52,540 nt of DNA from the NCBI GenBank assembly GCA_030837285.1, contig JAUPKU010000106.1:1-52540 (forward strand), read 5' to 3'. Both the position numbers and the translations under genes were made by a program. Source of the stretch: Thermoproteota archaeon. Its GTDB lineage: Archaea; Thermoproteota; Bathyarchaeia; RBG-16-48-13; GCA-020355125. Of this stretch, positions 39,363 to 49,569 are shown one piece after another. Under the pieces are notes generated by a model. That model had not been told where the DNA came from. It was given only the letters and a program-made list of their open reading frames with translations, and searched no databases. Each line of letters begins with the position of its first letter. Position 1 is the first letter of the stretch.

Positions 39363-42300
39363 TCAGATTTCCCCTTTTACCTCGATGAATCCTGCCTTTT
39401 CCTTCAATGTTTCATAGGTGGCATAAGCTATGGTTCTTAATGTGTTGATGTTTTCTTCGAGGGTCTTCTTCTGGATTCCACTAATCTGGTTTTCATAGGA
39501 ATCTTTTATGAGGATGACAAAGAGTGTATCTTCGTTTCGGCTTGCTGCCTGATATGAGTGATGGTTCCAATCACTTCCTTTAAAGACGATGTTTTCTTTA
39601 CTTGGAAAGGCGACTTCCAAGGTTTGTCTCAAAGTATTTCTCTCTGCATCCTTTAGGTGCCAATAGCAGACAACTTCTAGAAACTTGACCTTAGGATGGC
39701 TTTGTAGAATTTTTTCTATCCTTTCAACGTATTCAGCCGCAGCAACTCTCCCTGCTTTTGGTATTCTTCCAGCGGATATTTCCTTCATCTTCTTCTTGTA
39801 TATCTCAACTTCCGGTTGCGTGACGAAGTTGATATTCTTATAATAGGCAAAGATAGCTACGAAGATCTGTGAGAAGTACATATTAAGCATGGCTTCTACA
39901 AGAATGTTCGAAGAGGCTCTATCAAACCTTATTGCTTCAAACCCTTCCGGTGAAGATTTAGCGACTACAACTGTCTTTGGATTAAAACCGGAGATTTTTG
40001 AACCCAGCGACTCTTGGAAGAGTTGGGTAATCCAGGTCTCCAAGGCTTGACTGAGTTTTTCCTCTGCTACGACGGCGAAATATTGGGTATCCGTTTTCGC
40101 GAGTTGGTAAGCCTTTTCAACCGGCTTTAAGATGAGTTCCTTTATTAGTTTGACGTACTTATTCCAGAGGACTTTAACTTCGTTTATGTCGCTATTGAGG
40201 AGTAATAATAAGGGTATAAGAAAGATTAGGGTGTGTGGGGCGGTGAATCTACCTCCAATGTCAGTGCCTCCATCTAATTGAATAGGGAGAATTTCTATAT
40301 CCTCCCAGCCGGCCTTTCTTATCTTTTGTTCGCCTTGTGGTACATCAGTTAACCAGAGGAAATGACTCCTATAGTCAATATTCTCCGCTTGAAATTTCTC
40401 CTTAAAGGTGTTAAGAATGTCTTGCGTTTCTTTGGTAGTGCCTGATTTGGAGATGCCGACTACCACCGTTTTTGACAAGTTGTCGACTGATGATAAGACT
40501 TCTTTTAGTGCAGCTGGATCGAGACTGTCGATAGTGTAGATTCTATTTGCACCCTTATTAGAAACTATCTGAACCAGAGCTTTTATTGTATTGATTGAGC
40601 CACCCATACCTGAGAAGACAAAGTTGGTCTTTCCTTTTATCGTCTCTAAGTCTAGAAACTGGCTCAGCCTTTCCTCAACGTTCTGCAATGTTGGGGGAGA
40701 TACCCAGCCTAGGCGAGCGCTTCCATCTTCAAAACCCAGTTCTCGATAATTATTTTCTTTTGCTATCAGATCTTTAGTCTGCTTTCCAGCAGCTTGAATA
40801 AGCTGTGAAAGCTCTCTCTCGGGTGATACGCCCAATAGGGTTTTTCCGATATAACGTATGGACTCTTGTTTTTTCAATTCTGTAACCTCCGTGTAGAGTC
40901 GAGCGACGTTTTCTGTGCCTGAAAGTCTTACGCAAAGCCAGTTCCCCGAGTTGAAGATTACTTTTATGCCGTCCAAAGTGATTATAGCTTTTATCTTCTC
41001 TGTTGGGTTTATGGTCTTGACACTCTTTGCGATGGATGTTTCTTCCAGGCTTCTATTCTTAATTTGTTCTTCTTTCGCTTGTTGGATAAGAATGTTTGCT
41101 TCGTTCTTCAATTCATTTGTAAGAACGATATTATCTCTGTTGTAGAAGAAGCATTTGCCAATTGCTTTCTCAACATTCTCTTTGTATGATATAAGGCTCT
41201 TTCTTGTCGAGGCAATAATCCAGAGACACATAGTTCCTATAGCGATGCCATCGTCCCAGGACTTCATGAACGGGCTTATGCCTACATGAGCAGATTCTTC
41301 TCCGGCAATGAGGAACCTTTTTCCTTCCCCGACCGTCTTTTCGACGAACCATTTGAAGCCAACGGGGGTCTCGACCAATTCTAATCCCAGATGCTCTGCG
41401 ACGGCATCAACAAAATTGCTTGTAACCACGGTTTTTCCGATAACTCCTATAAGCTTCTTTTGTGCTAAGAAATAAGCTAGTAAAGCGATTATCTCGTTCC
41501 CAGAGATTTCTCTGCCTTTGAAGTCGATTATTCCAAATCTGTCTCCATCTCCGTCGGTTGCCAGCCCTAATGTATTTGAATTTCTGGTTACAAGTCTAGT
41601 TAACTCCCTTATGCTTTCAGGCTCTGTAGGGTTAGGTGCTCCGTTTACATGTGTGAATTTATGATCTACATTGTTTACATGAATGATTTCGACGAAGGTT
41701 CTTCCAGCTTCTTTCTCAAGAAGTCTGTAAATCGCCTCCAAATACTTGACAGCCGTTCCTTGCATAGGATCTAAAACAAGCTTAAAGTCTGGGTGAGATT
41801 TCACATAATCTACAATAGTTTTCCAAGCTTTGAGATGTCTTAAAGTTGGAATGAGATAGTTTCTGGCATACCTGTCTATAGCTTCTTTCAAAGAGACTTC
41901 TTGGATCCAACCTTTTGCTCTAGCAGATTCATAATGAATCTTTTTAAAAATGGCAGTCTCATTAGCGTATTTGGAGATTCGATCTGTGGTTTCTTTATCA
42001 GCTGCTCCACCATGATGTGGTGAAAATTTGAATCCGTCATCAGTGAACCTGTTATGAGAAGCAGTAAGATTAATCACGCCCGCAGCTTCCTCGGAGGAAT
42101 TTACGAGATATGCGAGGACAGGCGTAGGTGTCGGCTCCTCAAGGATTATTCTCACAGGGATACTGTTTGCTGCTAGAATAGAAGCAACTTCTTTAGCGAA
42201 TTCGCGATTTCCTTTTCTAGGGTCAAAGCCAATGAGGATGAAACCTTCCTTTAAATGTCGATTATAGTATTCTGCTACACCCTGAGTGGCACGTTGAACA

Positions 42301-42440
42301 TTGGCCATTATAAAATCTTGGCCTAATTTTCCCCGCCAACCACTGGTGCCAAAAACTATCTTATAGCCTATAGTGCAGGGTCTGTCTATTACTCCTGCTT
42401 CCTCTCTAGAACTCTCTGGCTTCTTTTTGACTTTAGCCAC
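39363..42440 (-). CDS. fusion protein: phosphohexomutase (phosphoglucomutase-type) plus glucose-6-phosphate isomerase
   Basis: Single 1025-aa ORF. N-half NLTASHNRFTDDGFK, LATDGDGDRFGI, AGEESAHVGI, VRLSGTENVARLY; C-half VVVGISKSGTTKETQDIL, LDGGTDIGGRFTAPHTL. Confidence 0.9.
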   Translation of the reverse strand: MAKVKKKPESSREEAGVIDRPCTIGYKIVFGTSGWRGKLGQDFIMANVQRATQGVAEYYNRHLKEGFILIGFDPRKGNREFAKEVASILAANSIPVRIILEEPTPTPVLAYLVNSSEEAAGVINLTASHNRFTDDGFKFSPHHGGAADKETTDRISKYANETAIFKKIHYESARAKGWIQEVSLKEAIDRYARNYLIPTLRHLKAWKTIVDYVKSHPDFKLVLDPMQGTAVKYLEAIYRLLEKEAGRTFVEIIHVNNVDHKFTHVNGAPNPTEPESIRELTRLVTRNSNTLGLATDGDGDRFGIIDFKGREISGNEIIALLAYFLAQKKLIGVIGKTVVTSNFVDAVAEHLGLELVETPVGFKWFVEKTVGEGKRFLIAGEESAHVGISPFMKSWDDGIAIGTMCLWIIASTRKSLISYKENVEKAIGKCFFYNRDNIVLTNELKNEANILIQQAKEEQIKNRSLEETSIAKSVKTINPTEKIKAIITLDGIKVIFNSGNWLCVRLSGTENVARLYTEVTELKKQESIRYIGKTLLGVSPERELSQLIQAAGKQTKDLIAKENNYRELGFEDGSARLGWVSPPTLQNVEERLSQFLDLETIKGKTNFVFSGMGGSINTIKALVQIVSNKGANRIYTIDSLDPAALKEVLSSVDNLSKTVVVGISKSGTTKETQDILNTFKEKFQAENIDYRSHFLWLTDVPQGEQKIRKAGWEDIEILPIQLDGGTDIGGRFTAPHTLIFLIPLLLLLNSDINEVKVLWNKYVKLIKELILKPVEKAYQLAKTDTQYFAVVAEEKLSQALETWITQLFQESLGSKISGFNPKTVVVAKSSPEGFEAIRFDRASSNILVEAMLNMYFSQIFVAIFAYYKNINFVTQPEVEIYKKKMKEISAGRIPKAGRVAAAEYVERIEKILQSHPKVKFLEVVCYWHLKDAERNTLRQTLEVAFPSKENIVFKGSDWNHHSYQAASRNEDTLFVILIKDSYENQISGIQKKTLEENINTLRTIAYATYETLKEKAGFIEVKGEI

Positions 42441-42584
42441 TAGATCACCATTTATGATTCTCTCGCCAACCCTATAAATTCCTCGCTATCGCTGTAGCTC
42501 CCCAATGCTTCTAAAAATTCCTGAAGATTCAGAATAATTCTTTTTTTATGTCAATTTTGTATATCTTATCTCATTAAAAGACAA

Positions 42585-42950
42585 ATGCTTAAATCAGTAT
42601 TCTGTACTGTTAGTAAATCGACTATTATGAATGAAGTTAATTCCACTGAGAAAGTAACAAAAATATCTATTGAAAATTCTTCGGATTTTAGATTTCAAGC
42701 AGCATATTTAGCTTATTCTAAAGCTTGGAATGAGAATACAGATGAAGAACAAAGACTTGAATTGAATAAGATTATGCAAACACTTGCTGCGAACAGAGAA
42801 GACTACTCGACATTCTATGATCGAATAAATCAGTTTGTAAGAAGCGTACCGAGCGATTATTCAGGTAGAGGCAGTTTCAAAGCACAGAATAAGAGAGCTT
42901 GGAGAAGAAGCGAGGCAAAAGAGAATAGAATTTCTCGGCACAGGAAATAA
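42585..42950 (+). CDS. hypothetical small basic protein
   Basis: ORF 121 aa; likely start at MNEVNSTEK; C-terminus rich in R/K. No family recognised. Confidence 0.5.
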   Translation: MLKSVFCTVSKSTIMNEVNSTEKVTKISIENSSDFRFQAAYLAYSKAWNENTDEEQRLELNKIMQTLAANREDYSTFYDRINQFVRSVPSDYSGRGSFKAQNKRAWRRSEAKENRISRHRK

Positions 42951-43030
42951 GATCCAAATCATATAAGATAGATTTTTTTATTTCATTTATTTAATTCCGA
43001 TAAGTCTAGATGGGTATTGACTATTTTTAG

Positions 43031-43618
43031 GTGATTATTGTGAAGAAATCGTTGGGTGCAAGGACGATAGCTGTTCCGACTCCTGCTTGGTCAATAGGAA
43101 CCTACGATAAGAATGGAAGACCGAACGTGATGACAGCGGCTTGGGCGGGAATCTGCTGTTCTAAGCCTCCCTGTGTCTACGTTTCATTAAGAAAAGCCAC
43201 ATACACATATGGTAATCTTATGGAGCGAAAGGCTTTCACCGTAAGCATAGCTTCAGAGGATAACGTTGAGGAAGTGGATTACTTCGGACTTGTTTCAGGC
43301 AGGGATGTGGACAAGTTTGCTGTTACCAGGCTTACTCCAGTAAAGAGCGAATTAGTCGACGCTCCATATGTTGGAGAGTTTCCTTTAATTCTTGAGTGCA
43401 GAGTAATCCACATAATTGAGATTGGATTTCACACTGAGTTCATCGGTGAGATCATGGATGTCAAAGGCGACTCATCAGTCCTCGATGACAATGGGATTCC
43501 AGACATTGGAAAGGTCAGACCGATAGTATTCAGTCCAGGCTCAAGAGTCTATCACAAGATTGGCCAATTTCTAGGAGAAGCCTTCTCTATAGGAAAGAGA
43601 GACGAAAAAGGAGAATAA
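43031..43618 (+). CDS. flavin reductase-like FMN-binding protein
   Basis: TPAWSIGTYDKNGRPNVMTAAWAGICCSKPPCVYVSLRKATYTYGNLMERKAFTVSIAS. Confidence 0.88.
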   Translation: MIIVKKSLGARTIAVPTPAWSIGTYDKNGRPNVMTAAWAGICCSKPPCVYVSLRKATYTYGNLMERKAFTVSIASEDNVEEVDYFGLVSGRDVDKFAVTRLTPVKSELVDAPYVGEFPLILECRVIHIIEIGFHTEFIGEIMDVKGDSSVLDDNGIPDIGKVRPIVFSPGSRVYHKIGQFLGEAFSIGKRDEKGE

Positions 43619-43685
43619 AAAAGAAATAGTAAATATTTGATCAGTCTCTTTTTATGCTGATGAGTCTTTTTGATTACAGACTCTA

Positions 43686-44237
43686 TTATTCAGGGTTATT
43701 TTGTCCATATTTTTCGTAGTGTATGATTTCTTCCAGAGCCTTTCTGACTTTAGGTCGTGGGTTCTCGTCTTGATAACCAAGAAGGAAGAGGGAGACAACT
43801 CGCAGATTCTCAGGAACTCCTAGGAGGTTCTTAACCTTATCTTCTTGATAGGCTCCAATCCAGCAGCTGCTCACTCCCAACTCCCACGCAGTTAATGCCA
43901 TATTTTCAATGGCTATCGGAAGATCAATGAGATAGCCCTCAAAGGGTCCTACTGGTCTGCATGCTTTTGGGTCACCAAGGCATATAATGACTGCCGCTGC
44001 TTGACCAACGTGGCTTTGAGGCGGACTATTTGGCCAGTGAGCGACATCCATTAACTTCTCCTTTGTCTTCCTATCCAATACAACTATGAACTGCCACGGC
44101 TGCCTATTTGCAGCCGACTGAGCGAGTCTGGCAGCTTCCAGTATCTTCAGCAAATCGTTTTTAAGAATTGGCTTATCCTTGTATTTCCTTATACTTCCTC
44201 TTGTCTTTATAATGTCTAAAACACTCAAAGGTAACAC
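43686..44237 (-). CDS. nitroreductase family protein
   Basis: IIKTRGSIRKYKDKPI, ARLAQSAANRQPWQFIVVLD, ELGVSSCWIGAYQE. Confidence 0.9.
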   Translation of the reverse strand: MLPLSVLDIIKTRGSIRKYKDKPILKNDLLKILEAARLAQSAANRQPWQFIVVLDRKTKEKLMDVAHWPNSPPQSHVGQAAAVIICLGDPKACRPVGPFEGYLIDLPIAIENMALTAWELGVSSCWIGAYQEDKVKNLLGVPENLRVVSLFLLGYQDENPRPKVRKALEEIIHYEKYGQNNPE

Positions 44238-44436
44238 CGAGATTTAATGTGTTGGGATCGCAATTAAATTTTTCCACAACCATGATTTATACAGAACTAG
44301 GAAATGATTGAATACTCGGAGTAACTAAGCAAGTAACCTACCTTATCAAGAAGATTCGGGAAGCCAAAACCAGAAGGCAAGATTTTTCGGATTTGGCAAG
44401 AAATAAATATTATACTCCTAAGGTAATAATAGCAGA

Positions 44437-45207
44437 GTGTTGAATTTGAAAGCACAGATTGTTCTAACGCCTTCAGAGTCAAAGAGGCTTATTGCGAAAG
44501 CTGTTTCCCAGATGGAGCGCGTCAAAAATGCAATGCAAAAGGGTATCGTAGTAATCTGCCGAGGAAGCACAAACGCCTTTTTAACAGAAGAATTAACCGG
44601 ACAGAAAATGAATAAACGCAACTTCGCACTGGGGTACATCGGGCCTAAGGGATTGATTGTCAACTTGAACAATCTAAAAGATATTGTTCTGATTGATGGC
44701 AAACCAAATACCGATTTAGCTTTAGCCGATGTTGTTAAAGATTTGAGAACAGGGGACGTCGTTATAAAGGGCGCAAACGCTATCGGACCTGATGGTATTC
44801 CCGGGGTCCTCTTATCCAGAAGGAGACCTGACACTTTCGGCGGAACATTAGGCGCGTTTCAGACAGCAGCTATGGCCAGAGGAGTAGAGATAATTATCCC
44901 TGTAGGCTTAGAGAAGTCCATTCCAGTCTCAGTATTAATCGGATCGAAGGAAATATCGTCTTCTAAAGTTGAGTATGCGACAGGTATAGCCTGTGGGCTG
45001 GTTCCCGTATTTGGCACTGTTGTTACCGAGGTTGAGGCGATGCGCATTCTATCGGGAGTGGAAGTCATTCCGATAGGTGCAGGAGGTGTCGGAGGAGCTG
45101 AAGGCAGTGTAGTATTGCTCCTTAAGGGTACTAATTCAGAGGTCAAGCAAGCTATAAGAATCATCGAAGAGATAAGAGGCGAACCACAATTACCAGAACC
45201 CAGATAA
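44437..45207 (+). CDS. conserved-looking hypothetical protein with Gly-rich C-terminal half
   Basis: ORF 256 aa; ALGYIGPKGLIVN, VIKGANAIGPDGIPGVLLS, VIPIGAGGVGGAEGSVVLLLKG. Family not recognised. Confidence 0.65.
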   Translation: MLNLKAQIVLTPSESKRLIAKAVSQMERVKNAMQKGIVVICRGSTNAFLTEELTGQKMNKRNFALGYIGPKGLIVNLNNLKDIVLIDGKPNTDLALADVVKDLRTGDVVIKGANAIGPDGIPGVLLSRRRPDTFGGTLGAFQTAAMARGVEIIIPVGLEKSIPVSVLIGSKEISSSKVEYATGIACGLVPVFGTVVTEVEAMRILSGVEVIPIGAGGVGGAEGSVVLLLKGTNSEVKQAIRIIEEIRGEPQLPEPR

Positions 45208-45310
45208 CTTCCACATAGTACTCTAGTTACCTAAAACTTGTGTTTGAAGACTTCGGATTTGCCTTGTTTGCCAGCTTAATTGGCAGTTAAGACATCAGCG
45301 GAGTGAAAGT

Positions 45311-46588
45311 TTGTCTCAATCTAAGGGCGCTAAGCTTTTTTATGGTTATTGGGTACTCTTAGCCGGGCTTCTTCTCCTCTTTATCATGTCAGGAGTTGGC
45401 TTCTACGCTTTCGGAGTCTTCTTCAAGCCTATCCAGCAGGAATTCGGCTGGGGAAGAGGAGTAACATCAGTAGCTTTTACCATGTTTTATCTAGTTCAAG
45501 CCATATCGTCGCCTTTCATAGGCAAGTTCACAGACCGTTTTGGACCTAAGAGAATCATAACAATAGGCGGCCTCATGCTAGGGTTAGGTCTTGCTATTCT
45601 CAGCTTAACCACAGACCTTCCACACTTCTATATTGGATATGCAGTTGCAGGTTTAGGATGTTCATCTGTAGGTTTGATTCCTGTGAGCTTCATCATTTCC
45701 AGTTGGTTCATGAAAGGAAGAGGAACAGCTTTAGGGGTAGCCTCCTCGGGGATGGGCTTAGGAGGACTTGTGTTACCACCCATCATTAATCTATACTTAA
45801 TTCCTAACTTGGGATGGAGGATGGCTTATCAGATCTTGGCTGTATCAAGCCTCCTTTCCATCATAGTAATTGCACAGATCGTGATAAAGAGAAATCCACA
45901 GGACGCATCCCATCCTGAAAGTGTAAAATCGACAGATAAGTCGATCTCCTCTTTACGCTCCAAGGAGTGGCGACTGAACTCGGCTTTGAAGACGCCGACT
46001 TTCTGGCTCATCCTAAGCGCATTCGTCATGTTCCAAATGGCTCAAGTCGGTACTATTCAACACCTCGTAAACCATCTTACGGACATACTTTTCCCCGTTG
46101 ATGTGGCAACCTTCATCCTCAGCGCGGTCAGTCTTATGAGTGCTGGGGGCAAGTTGCTCTTCGGCTATATCAGTGATAGGTTTGACGCAAAGTTTGGGGC
46201 TACGCTGAGCTTCCTTTTCGGATTTGTAGCTACCGTCGTGCTAATCATTATGACTCCCGAGTCCTCATTGATCCTAATAGGCCTATACGTCTTGAGTATG
46301 GGTCTTACAATAGGTGGATGGGCACCTCTCACATCAGTACTGATAAGCAGAAGCTTCGGGCTGTCCCACTACGGTGCTATTTTCGGCGTATTCTCCTCCT
46401 TCCAGAATGTAAGCACTGGTATAAGCCCAACATTCTTCGGCTATGTATATGACTCTACACATCAATATCTTTGGGCTTATATAGCATCTTTGATTCTGTA
46501 TTCCACTGCTTCCATCCTAATTCTAGCTCTACCTCGGCCAAAACTATCTTCAGCTTCTTCTTCCAAATCGGATATAAATTCCTCCTAG
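45311..46588 (+). CDS. MFS transporter (OFA/monocarboxylate-like)
   Basis: ORF 425 aa, about 12 hydrophobic segments; GVGFYAFGVFFKPIQQEFGWGRGVTS, GKFTDRFGPKRIITIGG, GYISDRFDAKFGA. Confidence 0.9.
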   Translation: MSQSKGAKLFYGYWVLLAGLLLLFIMSGVGFYAFGVFFKPIQQEFGWGRGVTSVAFTMFYLVQAISSPFIGKFTDRFGPKRIITIGGLMLGLGLAILSLTTDLPHFYIGYAVAGLGCSSVGLIPVSFIISSWFMKGRGTALGVASSGMGLGGLVLPPIINLYLIPNLGWRMAYQILAVSSLLSIIVIAQIVIKRNPQDASHPESVKSTDKSISSLRSKEWRLNSALKTPTFWLILSAFVMFQMAQVGTIQHLVNHLTDILFPVDVATFILSAVSLMSAGGKLLFGYISDRFDAKFGATLSFLFGFVATVVLIIMTPESSLILIGLYVLSMGLTIGGWAPLTSVLISRSFGLSHYGAIFGVFSSFQNVSTGISPTFFGYVYDSTHQYLWAYIASLILYSTASILILALPRPKLSSASSSKSDINSS

Positions 46589-46732
46589 TGCGAACTGATT
46601 GATAGAGCATGTTGCTGACTACAATATTGCAAATCTTCGTTCCTAACTAAAAATGGCTAGAACCCATATCCTCTTCTCACAAGCCACACTTTGCTTTATT
46701 TAGATTAGATAAATTGCCAATAATTTGATAGA

Positions 46733-46975
46733 CTACTCTTGAAATCGAGTTCTCTTAAAGAAAAGACTCCAGACGATCGATATGATGCTTATTATGATTA
46801 AGATGGGTGAAGTGATGAAGGTAAAACCGTCTCTCCGATAAACGTAGAGTATTATCCATGGAATCCTCCCCAAATCAGGCATCCTCTGTATCAGCATGGG
46901 TGTGATGAATAAAAGAAGGCCTAGTACCACTAGAATAACTCCGATGACTTGGAAGTTGAAAAAGTCTAATTCCAT
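46733..46975 (-). CDS. DUF2905-like small membrane protein
   Basis: 80 aa; GVILVVLGLLLFITPMLIQRMPDLGRIPWIILYVYRRDGFTFITSPI. Confidence 0.7.
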   Translation of the reverse strand: MELDFFNFQVIGVILVVLGLLLFITPMLIQRMPDLGRIPWIILYVYRRDGFTFITSPILIIISIISIVWSLFFKRTRFQE

Positions 46976-47230
46976 ATTTCATCTTCCTAGCAGTATTCTA
47001 GATAAGTCTAACCGAAATTCAATTATGTGCTCTCTGATTTTGTGTGCCTTGGTTCATTGTTAGATTTACTGCTGCTCCAGTTTCACTTGCTAAGTAGAGG
47101 TGCTGTGTTAGAAGCGAAATAGTCAATATGGTAGGATGCTTTGAGCTGATCTCCTATCAGCCACGCCTGAACGAGCCTCTATCCTCAATCGATGTTAAGA
47201 TCGAAAGAATGATTCCTTGGAATTAAATGT

Positions 47231-48190
47231 TTAGTGGTTGAGTGCGCGTATGAATTCCAAAAGCTTCGAGGTGGGGATTCTAGCGCCGCTTGATTTTCTG
47301 TGGCCGCCACCTGTGCCGCTGAATTTCTTAGCCAGTTTAGCTGCCTTCTTTCCCAGGTCTGTCTTCAAGTTGGCTGCGCCTCTAATAGATAGGTCTGTTA
47401 TCTGCTTCTGTTTGTTATTATCATAGCCGACACCTATTTCAGCGCCGCAAACTTCTATGAGGAGGTTAGCAATAGTTCCAAGAGAGTCACCTTGAGCCTC
47501 GGCATAGCATAGATTTCCGATTCTCTTACTTCTTTCTGGTAGTTCCCTCCTCATCGTTGCAACCCTCTCTGCCTGCTCAAGGGCTAACTTCATCACGTCA
47601 GGTATCTGATGAGGATATTCAAGTCTGGACAGTTTAGGCACCAGCTTCTTCTTATAGTCTATGCTTGCCTTCTCAATGGCATATGTGAGCATCATAGTCT
47701 CAAATAGAACAAAGTCCCGATCATATTCGCGGAGTAGTTTCTTGGCTAAGGGGCCATTCTCTAACCTGTCAGAGACAGCCGCGTAAGCGGCTAGAAGCCC
47801 AGCTCCCCGAGGGAAATCTCTTTCAAAAAGGTTGTAGGTTAGGACTCCCGCGCAGTCCAGTCGACCGTGAACTACTTTTACGCCTATCTTCTGGATGGCT
47901 TTTAAAACCGCTAAGTCAATTGGATGATGGTCTATGTAAATTAGTTCTGCGAATTGTCTTATTCGCTCAAATTCTTTGATCATTGTTTCGTTTATTCCAA
48001 GGTCACATACATAGACGCTACTGTAAGATGTGCGGATACTCCTTAGACAATCGTTAAGGTTGCCGTAGCTTGCCAAGAGAAAGTGAGACTTTGTAACATG
48101 TTTTATTAGAGCAGCGCTTACACAGCCATCTACATCCTTGATGTGAGACACACACATGATCTTCGGGTTTGCTTCATCAAGTCCGCTCAT
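47231..48190 (-). CDS. DHH/DHHA1-family phosphoesterase
   Basis: SHIKDVDGCVSAALI, LIYIDHHPIDL, C-terminal GTGGGHRKSSGARIP. Confidence 0.9.
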   Translation of the reverse strand: MSGLDEANPKIMCVSHIKDVDGCVSAALIKHVTKSHFLLASYGNLNDCLRSIRTSYSSVYVCDLGINETMIKEFERIRQFAELIYIDHHPIDLAVLKAIQKIGVKVVHGRLDCAGVLTYNLFERDFPRGAGLLAAYAAVSDRLENGPLAKKLLREYDRDFVLFETMMLTYAIEKASIDYKKKLVPKLSRLEYPHQIPDVMKLALEQAERVATMRRELPERSKRIGNLCYAEAQGDSLGTIANLLIEVCGAEIGVGYDNNKQKQITDLSIRGAANLKTDLGKKAAKLAKKFSGTGGGHRKSSGARIPTSKLLEFIRALNH

Positions 48191-48329
48191 ATCTTGTTCA
48201 CTCTAAAGTAATTCAATCCATTTTTAAATAACTATGCAGTCATTGCCAATACAGGATTGTGTTATGTGTTCTCTTGACTTATCAGATGGAGAATTATTAT
48301 GCTACTAATGACTCTTCTATTTTATGCCG

Positions 48330-48836
48330 TTATGAGCTAAGGAGGTCGCTGTAGGAGCCTTGGATCAAGTCTTCTTCTTCAATTAGCAGTTTTTTCATTA
48401 GCTCTTCAAGAACTTCGCGGTCTTTGCTGATATCAGTGATTTTTCTCTCGAATTCTATGAATGTTCCCAGGTTTTGAACATTGTCCAAGTGGATTTGGGT
48501 TCCTTCGAGAATGTAGATTTCTCTTTCTTTATCTACAGTTACCTTTCTCCTGAGTATGATTTCGAATAGTCCTTTGAATAACTCTGTTTCTTGAATGTTG
48601 ATAACTATGATTTCGCTTCTCTTAGGTCCTGCTATGTCTTCTCTACGATAATATATGAGTGTTGTTTTCTCTTGACCGTCGACCTCCCTGATCTTCAGTC
48701 GTCCCTCTGCGGAATTGAAGTAGGTGTCGACCTGTCTGAATCTTCCGACGTACGTTGCCTTGAAGTCTAACATCTTCTTTCGTATAGTCTCGAGAGACTT
48801 TGTACGAGCCTTTAACTCGACTATCTCCTTCTTCAA
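48330..48836 (-). CDS. CYTH-domain (class IV adenylate cyclase-like) protein
   Basis: EIVELKARTKS, FRQVDTYFNSAEGRLKIRE, TFIEFERKI. Confidence 0.85.
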   Translation of the reverse strand: MKKEIVELKARTKSLETIRKKMLDFKATYVGRFRQVDTYFNSAEGRLKIREVDGQEKTTLIYYRREDIAGPKRSEIIVINIQETELFKGLFEIILRRKVTVDKEREIYILEGTQIHLDNVQNLGTFIEFERKITDISKDREVLEELMKKLLIEEEDLIQGSYSDLLSS

Positions 48837-49094
48837 AATTAATCAACCATTGTCCTCTTTCTAATTTTTTATAGTTAACTATATGAAGTCTCGAGATCCA
48901 TTTACTACTTCAAGTTTTTCATGAATATCTGCTAATGTCTTCTTTACTTCAAAATCTTTTTCGTAAACAATTTCATCCACAATTCACTATAAACCTTCTG
49001 GAAATGAAGATGTCATCTAAAATTTGATTATCAAGGACAAGTACTAAGAAGACTCTCTAAAGCAGGCTTTCACTTCGGATATTGTTGTGCATGT

Positions 49095-49322
49095 TTACAT
49101 GACTATTGTGGTTAATGTTGATCTTACTTTATCAAGTCGTCTGACACGGTTTGTCACAATTTCTTTTAGCTTATCCATAGTTTCAGCTTCAACTTTTGCT
49201 ACTATATCGTAGACGCCGTAGACTTGGTAGGCCTCTTTTACATTACCGAGTTTCTTAAGAGCCTGAAGAACTTCAGTATCGGCTCCTGACTCAACATTGA
49301 TTAAGACGAATGCCATAGCCAT
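49095..49322 (-). CDS. stand-alone Lrp/AsnC ligand-binding (RAM) domain protein
   Basis: 75 aa; AFVLINVESGADTEVLQALKKLGNVKEAYQVYGVYDIVAKVEAETMDKLKEIV. Confidence 0.88.
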   Translation of the reverse strand: MAMAFVLINVESGADTEVLQALKKLGNVKEAYQVYGVYDIVAKVEAETMDKLKEIVTNRVRRLDKVRSTLTTIVM

Positions 49323-49569
49323 TTTTTCTTCCTCTGATGCTGTTACCCTTATGTACGTTTCTTCTTTTTTATGTTTTCGGCGAAATTAGAATTTTGAAAA
49401 AGAAAAAAATGTATTCTTTGTGAGAAGTTAAATTAATGATTTCAAACAAGTGATTATCTAGTTAATTGATTATTTTCTTTGCCGCATAATTGTGCACAGA
49501 ATTGTTAGAGCTATAATTAGAGAGCGTGTCACTTTTTTTGGGTCGTTTCTGAATTTAATTATGATAATC

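Noticed and set aside
46976-47230. Small ORF or ncRNA in the gap downstream of the DHH gene (includes GCTGAT-ctcct-ATCAGC)
   Set aside because: Only a 6-bp stem and no convincing reading frame; too weak to call.
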